Origin: Zavarzinia sp.
Lineage (GTDB): Bacteria > Pseudomonadota > Alphaproteobacteria > Zavarziniales > Zavarziniaceae
Assembly: GCA_028694545.1 (NCBI GenBank)
Contig: JAQVKV010000004.1
Span: forward strand, 1-16,597
Direction of reading: 5' to 3'
DNA length: 16,597 bases
The position numbers and the translations under genes were made by a program. The notes under the pieces were generated by a model. It saw nothing but the letters and a program-made list of their open reading frames with translations. It made no database searches and was not told the DNA's origin. This document shows, one piece after another, positions 13,929 to 16,597 of the stretch; the stretch's first letter is position 1; each line of letters opens with the position of its first letter.

Positions 13929-15494
13929 TCAATCGGCGATGGCAAGGACGACGACGGCGGCGGCCAGCGCGATTACGGCCCACCACAGGCGGCGCTGGGT
14001 CGCGGCCTGACCGGCGGCGATCGCCTTCGCGGTTTCGGGATGCAGGCGCAGCCCGCTTTCCGTGACCTGGGCGCCCAGCTTTTCCAGCTTTTCCATCATG
14101 GCCGGCAGGCGCCTTGCGATGGCGGCGGCATTCTCCGCCGCGTCGATCAGCCGGTGTTCGGGCGAGAAGGTGGCCACAAGCCATTTCTCGACCACGGGGC
14201 GCGAGACTTCCCAGATGTTCATGTCGGGGTCGAGGCCGCCGCACACGCCCTCGACCACCACCATGGTCTTCTGCAGGAGCAGGAGGTCGGGCTGGGTCTC
14301 CATGGCGAAAGTCTCGGTCACCATGAACAATTGCTGCAGCAACCGCGCGATCGAGATTTCGCGCGTGGGCCGGCCCAGGATCGGCTCGCCGATCGAGCGG
14401 AGCGCCTGGGCGAAGAGTTCGACCGACTTGTGCGGCGGCAATATCCCGGCTTCCGCGTGGACGCGGGCGACGCGCATGTAGTCGGCGGTGATGAAGCCGA
14501 TCAGGGTCTCGGCCATGAAGCGGCGCATGAAGCGCGACAGTCGGCCCATGATGCCGAAGTCGATGACGACGATGGCGCCATCCTCGGCCACGAAGAGATT
14601 GCCCTGGTGCAGGTCGGCGTGGAAGAAGCCGTGGCCCAGCGCCTGATCGAGGAAACTCTGCATCAGGCGGGTGGCCAGCACCTTGGGGTCGTGGCCGGCG
14701 GCGACAAGGGCCGCCCGGTCGCCGATGGGGGTGCCCTTCACCCGGTCGACGGTCAGCACCCGGCGCGCCGTCCGCGCCCAATCGACGGCGGGAGCCCGGA
14801 CCATGCCGTCCTCGGCCAGCGAAAGCGCGAGTTCGGACGCCGCGGCGGCCTCCAGCCGGAGATCCATCTCGAGGAAGTAAACCTCGGCCAGGGTGCGTAC
14901 CACCTCGCGCGGGCGCAGCCGTTTCAGGGGCACCATGTAGCGTTCGGCGAGATCGGCGGCCCAGGCCAGCGCGTCGAGGTCGCGGCGGAACGCGGGTTCG
15001 ATCCCCGGGCGCAGCACCTTGACGGCGACGGCCTTGCCCTCGGTCGTCACGGCGAAATGGACCTGGGCGATGGAGGCGGCGGCGACCGGCGTTTCCTCGA
15101 TCGACTGGAACATGTCCTCGATCGGATGCATCAGCTCATGCTCGATGATGCGGCGCGCCTCTTCCGCCGGGAAGGGCGGTACTCGGTCCTGCAATTGGGT
15201 GAGCGCGCGGGCAACCGGTTCGCCGACGAGATCGGGGCGGGCGGCGAGGCTCTGCCCCAGCTTGATGTAGGTCGGGCCGAGGCTGCCAAGAGCCAGCGCC
15301 AGGCGTTCGCCCGCGCTCTTGCCCTCGACGTCGGGCTTGCGCCGTGGCCAGAGCTGGATCGCGATCAGCTTGCGGCCGAGCCGGGCAAAAGCGGGCAGTT
15401 CCTCGATCAGCTCGCCGGGAAAGAGGGCGTCGTGCGCCGCCAGCCGGCGGGCGACGCGAAGCAGGCGGAAGCCATGGCGAAGCGCCCCGAACAT
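13929..15494 (-). CDS. ubiB: UbiB, atypical kinase/ATPase for ubiquinone biosynthesis
   Basis: A 521-residue membrane-associated member of the ADCK/UbiB protein-kinase-like family, needed for ubiquinone synthesis and thought to act as an ATPase on the lipid intermediates or the Ubi complex. The family-specific KxGQ motif is KLGQ (78-81). The alanine-rich nucleotide loop is AAASIAQVH (138-146). The lysine is K159 (VAVKVL), its paired glutamate lies in RLEAAA (213-218), the catalytic loop is HADLHQGN (292-299) and the metal motif is DFG (312-314). One or two C-terminal membrane segments end the protein (LWWAVIALAAAVVVLAI). It starts seven bases after the ubiE stop, so the two genes are co-transcribed. 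Confidence 0.95.
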   Translation of the reverse strand: MFGALRHGFRLLRVARRLAAHDALFPGELIEELPAFARLGRKLIAIQLWPRRKPDVEGKSAGERLALALGSLGPTYIKLGQSLAARPDLVGEPVARALTQLQDRVPPFPAEEARRIIEHELMHPIEDMFQSIEETPVAAASIAQVHFAVTTEGKAVAVKVLRPGIEPAFRRDLDALAWAADLAERYMVPLKRLRPREVVRTLAEVYFLEMDLRLEAAAASELALSLAEDGMVRAPAVDWARTARRVLTVDRVKGTPIGDRAALVAAGHDPKVLATRLMQSFLDQALGHGFFHADLHQGNLFVAEDGAIVVIDFGIMGRLSRFMRRFMAETLIGFITADYMRVARVHAEAGILPPHKSVELFAQALRSIGEPILGRPTREISIARLLQQLFMVTETFAMETQPDLLLLQKTMVVVEGVCGGLDPDMNIWEVSRPVVEKWLVATFSPEHRLIDAAENAAAIARRLPAMMEKLEKLGAQVTESGLRLHPETAKAIAAGQAATQRRLWWAVIALAAAVVVLAIAD

Positions 15495-15501
15495 CGCGGA
15501 C

Positions 15502-16272
15502 CTACAGCCGCCAGCCGGTATGGATCGCGGCGACGCCGCCGGTCAGGTTGCGATATTTCACCTGTTCGAACCCCGCCTCGCGCAGCCAGGAGGCGAACGT
15601 CTCCTGATCCGGGAAGCGGCGGATGCTCTCGACCAGATAACGATAGGCGTCCGCGTTGCCGGCGACCATCTGGCCGATCCGGGGGATCATGCGGAAGGAA
15701 TATTCATCGTAGACCTTGTCGATGCCCGGCAGCACGACCTTCGAGAATTCGAGGCACATGAAGCGCCCGCCCGGCTTCAGCACGCGGCGCATGTCGGCCA
15801 GGGCGTGCTTGATGCGCGTCACGTTGCGGATGCCGAAGGCGATGGTGACGTAATCGAAGCTGCGGTCCTTGAACGGCAGTCGCTCGGCGTCGCCCACCGT
15901 CCAGTCGAGGTCCAGGCGGCCCTGGTCGAGGGCTCGGTCGCGCCCGACCATGATCATCTCGGCATTGATGTCGGCGACCGTGACATGGGCGCCGGCCCCT
16001 GCCTTGTCGAGGAAGCGGAAGGCGATGTCGCCGGTACCGCCCGCGACATCGAGCAGATGCGTGCCGGGTCCGGGCGAAAGCCAGTCGATCATCGCCGTCT
16101 TCCAGATGCGGTGCACGCCCCCGGACATCAGGTCGTTCATGACGTCGTAGCGCTTGGCGACCGCGTCGAAGACGCTGCGCACCCGGCGCGCCTTGTCGTC
16201 CTCCGGCACGGTCTCGAAGCCGAAATGGGTGAGCTTTTCGGCGCTGTCGCCGGCGGGGGTGTCCTGACTCAT
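15502..16272 (-). CDS. ubiE: UbiE/COQ5 C-methyltransferase (ubiquinone/menaquinone biosynthesis)
   Basis: A 256-residue SAM-dependent enzyme that methylates the benzoquinol ring during ubiquinone synthesis. The SAM-binding motif is [10 protein letters not shown] (73-82), with acidic D101 after the second strand and GDAERLPF (127-134). The UbiE-specific motifs FGIRNV (146-151), [12 protein letters not shown] (210-221) and the C-terminal [13 protein letters not shown] (242-254) are all present. Length is typical. It is divergent from mutM with only 47 bases between the two starts, so both promoters must be squeezed into or overlap that gap. It is followed closely by ubiB. Confidence 0.96.
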   Translation of the reverse strand: MSQDTPAGDSAEKLTHFGFETVPEDDKARRVRSVFDAVAKRYDVMNDLMSGGVHRIWKTAMIDWLSPGPGTHLLDVAGGTGDIAFRFLDKAGAGAHVTVADINAEMIMVGRDRALDQGRLDLDWTVGDAERLPFKDRSFDYVTIAFGIRNVTRIKHALADMRRVLKPGGRFMCLEFSKVVLPGIDKVYDEYSFRMIPRIGQMVAGNADAYRYLVESIRRFPDQETFASWLREAGFEQVKYRNLTGGVAAIHTGWRL

Positions 16273-16319
16273 GGCGCGACACCATAGCGCCGAGCGTCTG
16301 ACGCCGCTAGGCTTCGCGC

Positions 16320-16597
16320 ATGCCCGAACTGCCCGAAGTCGAAACCGTCTGCCGGGGCCTGGCCCTGGCCCTCGAAGGCCGCCGTCTCGCCCGCGTCGAG
16401 GCGCGGCGGCCCGATCTGCGCCTGCCCTTTCCGCCCGATTTTTCGGCGAGGCTGACGGGGCGGCGAATCGTCGCCATTCGCCGGCGCGCCAAATACATGC
16501 TGTGGGAAATGGATGATGGCACGGTGCTGATCGGTCATCTCGGCATGTCCGGGCGCATGAATGTCGGCACCGGGCCGATGCCGGAGGCGAAGCGCCA
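16320..16597 (+). CDS. mutM: Formamidopyrimidine-DNA glycosylase, N-terminal part (cut by window end)
   Basis: The first 92 codons of MutM/Fpg, the bifunctional glycosylase/AP lyase that removes 8-oxoguanine and formamidopyrimidines from DNA. The hallmark N-terminus MPELPEVET is present, including catalytic P2 and E3. K58 (RRAKYML) corresponds to the conserved Lys57 of E. coli, and HLGMSGR (73-79) is intact. The gene runs off the window edge, so the helix-two-turn-helix and the zinc finger cannot be seen. The ATG at 16320 is certain because P2 must be the N-terminus after Met removal. The ribosome site is weak (AGG about eight bases upstream). It is divergent from ubiE. Confidence 0.94.
   Translation, partial: MPELPEVETVCRGLALALEGRRLARVEARRPDLRLPFPPDFSARLTGRRIVAIRRRAKYMLWEMDDGTVLIGHLGMSGRMNVGTGPMPEAKR

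Noticed and set aside
14040..15761. 573-codon open frame on the plus strand
   Set aside because: It is antisense to ubiB and part of ubiE; the composition is typical of a shadow frame.
1..16597. Mobile element, CRISPR array, tRNA or genomic island
   Set aside because: No transposase, integrase, regularly spaced repeats, cloverleaf-type sequence or sharp change in composition was seen.

Overview
The window reads as a stretch of high-GC chromosome from an alphaproteobacterium. The evidence is the neighbourhood mutM / ubiE-ubiB / coaBC, which is a familiar alphaproteobacterial order, together with GC-rich codon use throughout. I cannot name a genus. There are 14 protein-coding genes. I see no tRNA, rRNA, insertion sequence, phage gene or CRISPR array, and no gene-free stretch over 300 bases (the largest gap is 8326-8582). 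Positions 1-77 hold only the leader of the first gene.

Layout. (1) 78-4129, plus strand: a wax ester synthase/diacylglycerol acyltransferase, a PimC/FadE-like acyl-CoA dehydrogenase, and a DUF3047 protein with an unusual, possibly lectin-like N-terminal half. (2) 4100-7524, minus strand: a REC-EAL cyclic-di-GMP phosphodiesterase whose stop overlaps the start of a hybrid sensor histidine kinase (ATGA), forming a two-component c-di-GMP module. (3) 7690-8325, minus: an OmpA-type peptidoglycan-binding lipoprotein. (4) 8326-8582: a regulatory gap with a perfect CRP-type palindrome and a strong Shine-Dalgarno in front of a possible 20-codon ORF. (5) 8583-10493, plus: a DUF35 zinc-ribbon/OB protein, a thiolase-fold protein lacking the catalytic cysteine, and a small COG4551 phosphatase-like protein. 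A perfect 11-bp stem-loop closes this group against convergent cysK. (6) 10516-13188, minus: coaBC, an Rrf2 regulator and cysK, tightly packed. (7) 13365-13928, plus: an unrecognised lipoprotein gene. (8) 13929-16272, minus: ubiE then ubiB for ubiquinone synthesis. (9) 16320-end, plus: the start of mutM, cut by the window edge.

How the genes fit together. Regions 1 and 5 are acyl-CoA metabolism: oxidation of an acyl-CoA, probable cleavage or condensation of a CoA thioester by the DUF35/thiolase-like pair, and esterification of acyl-CoA into storage lipid. Region 6 makes cysteine (CysK) and consumes it in coenzyme A synthesis (CoaBC), with an Rrf2 regulator between them. Regions 8 and 9 are housekeeping.

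The least ordinary signals are: the DUF35 plus Cys-less thiolase pair, which resembles Ltp2-ChsH2-type aldolases; the two-part DUF3047 protein; the coaBC-rrf2-cysK arrangement; and the palindrome and mini-ORF at 8427-8520. No strong case for an entirely new system emerges; these are leads.
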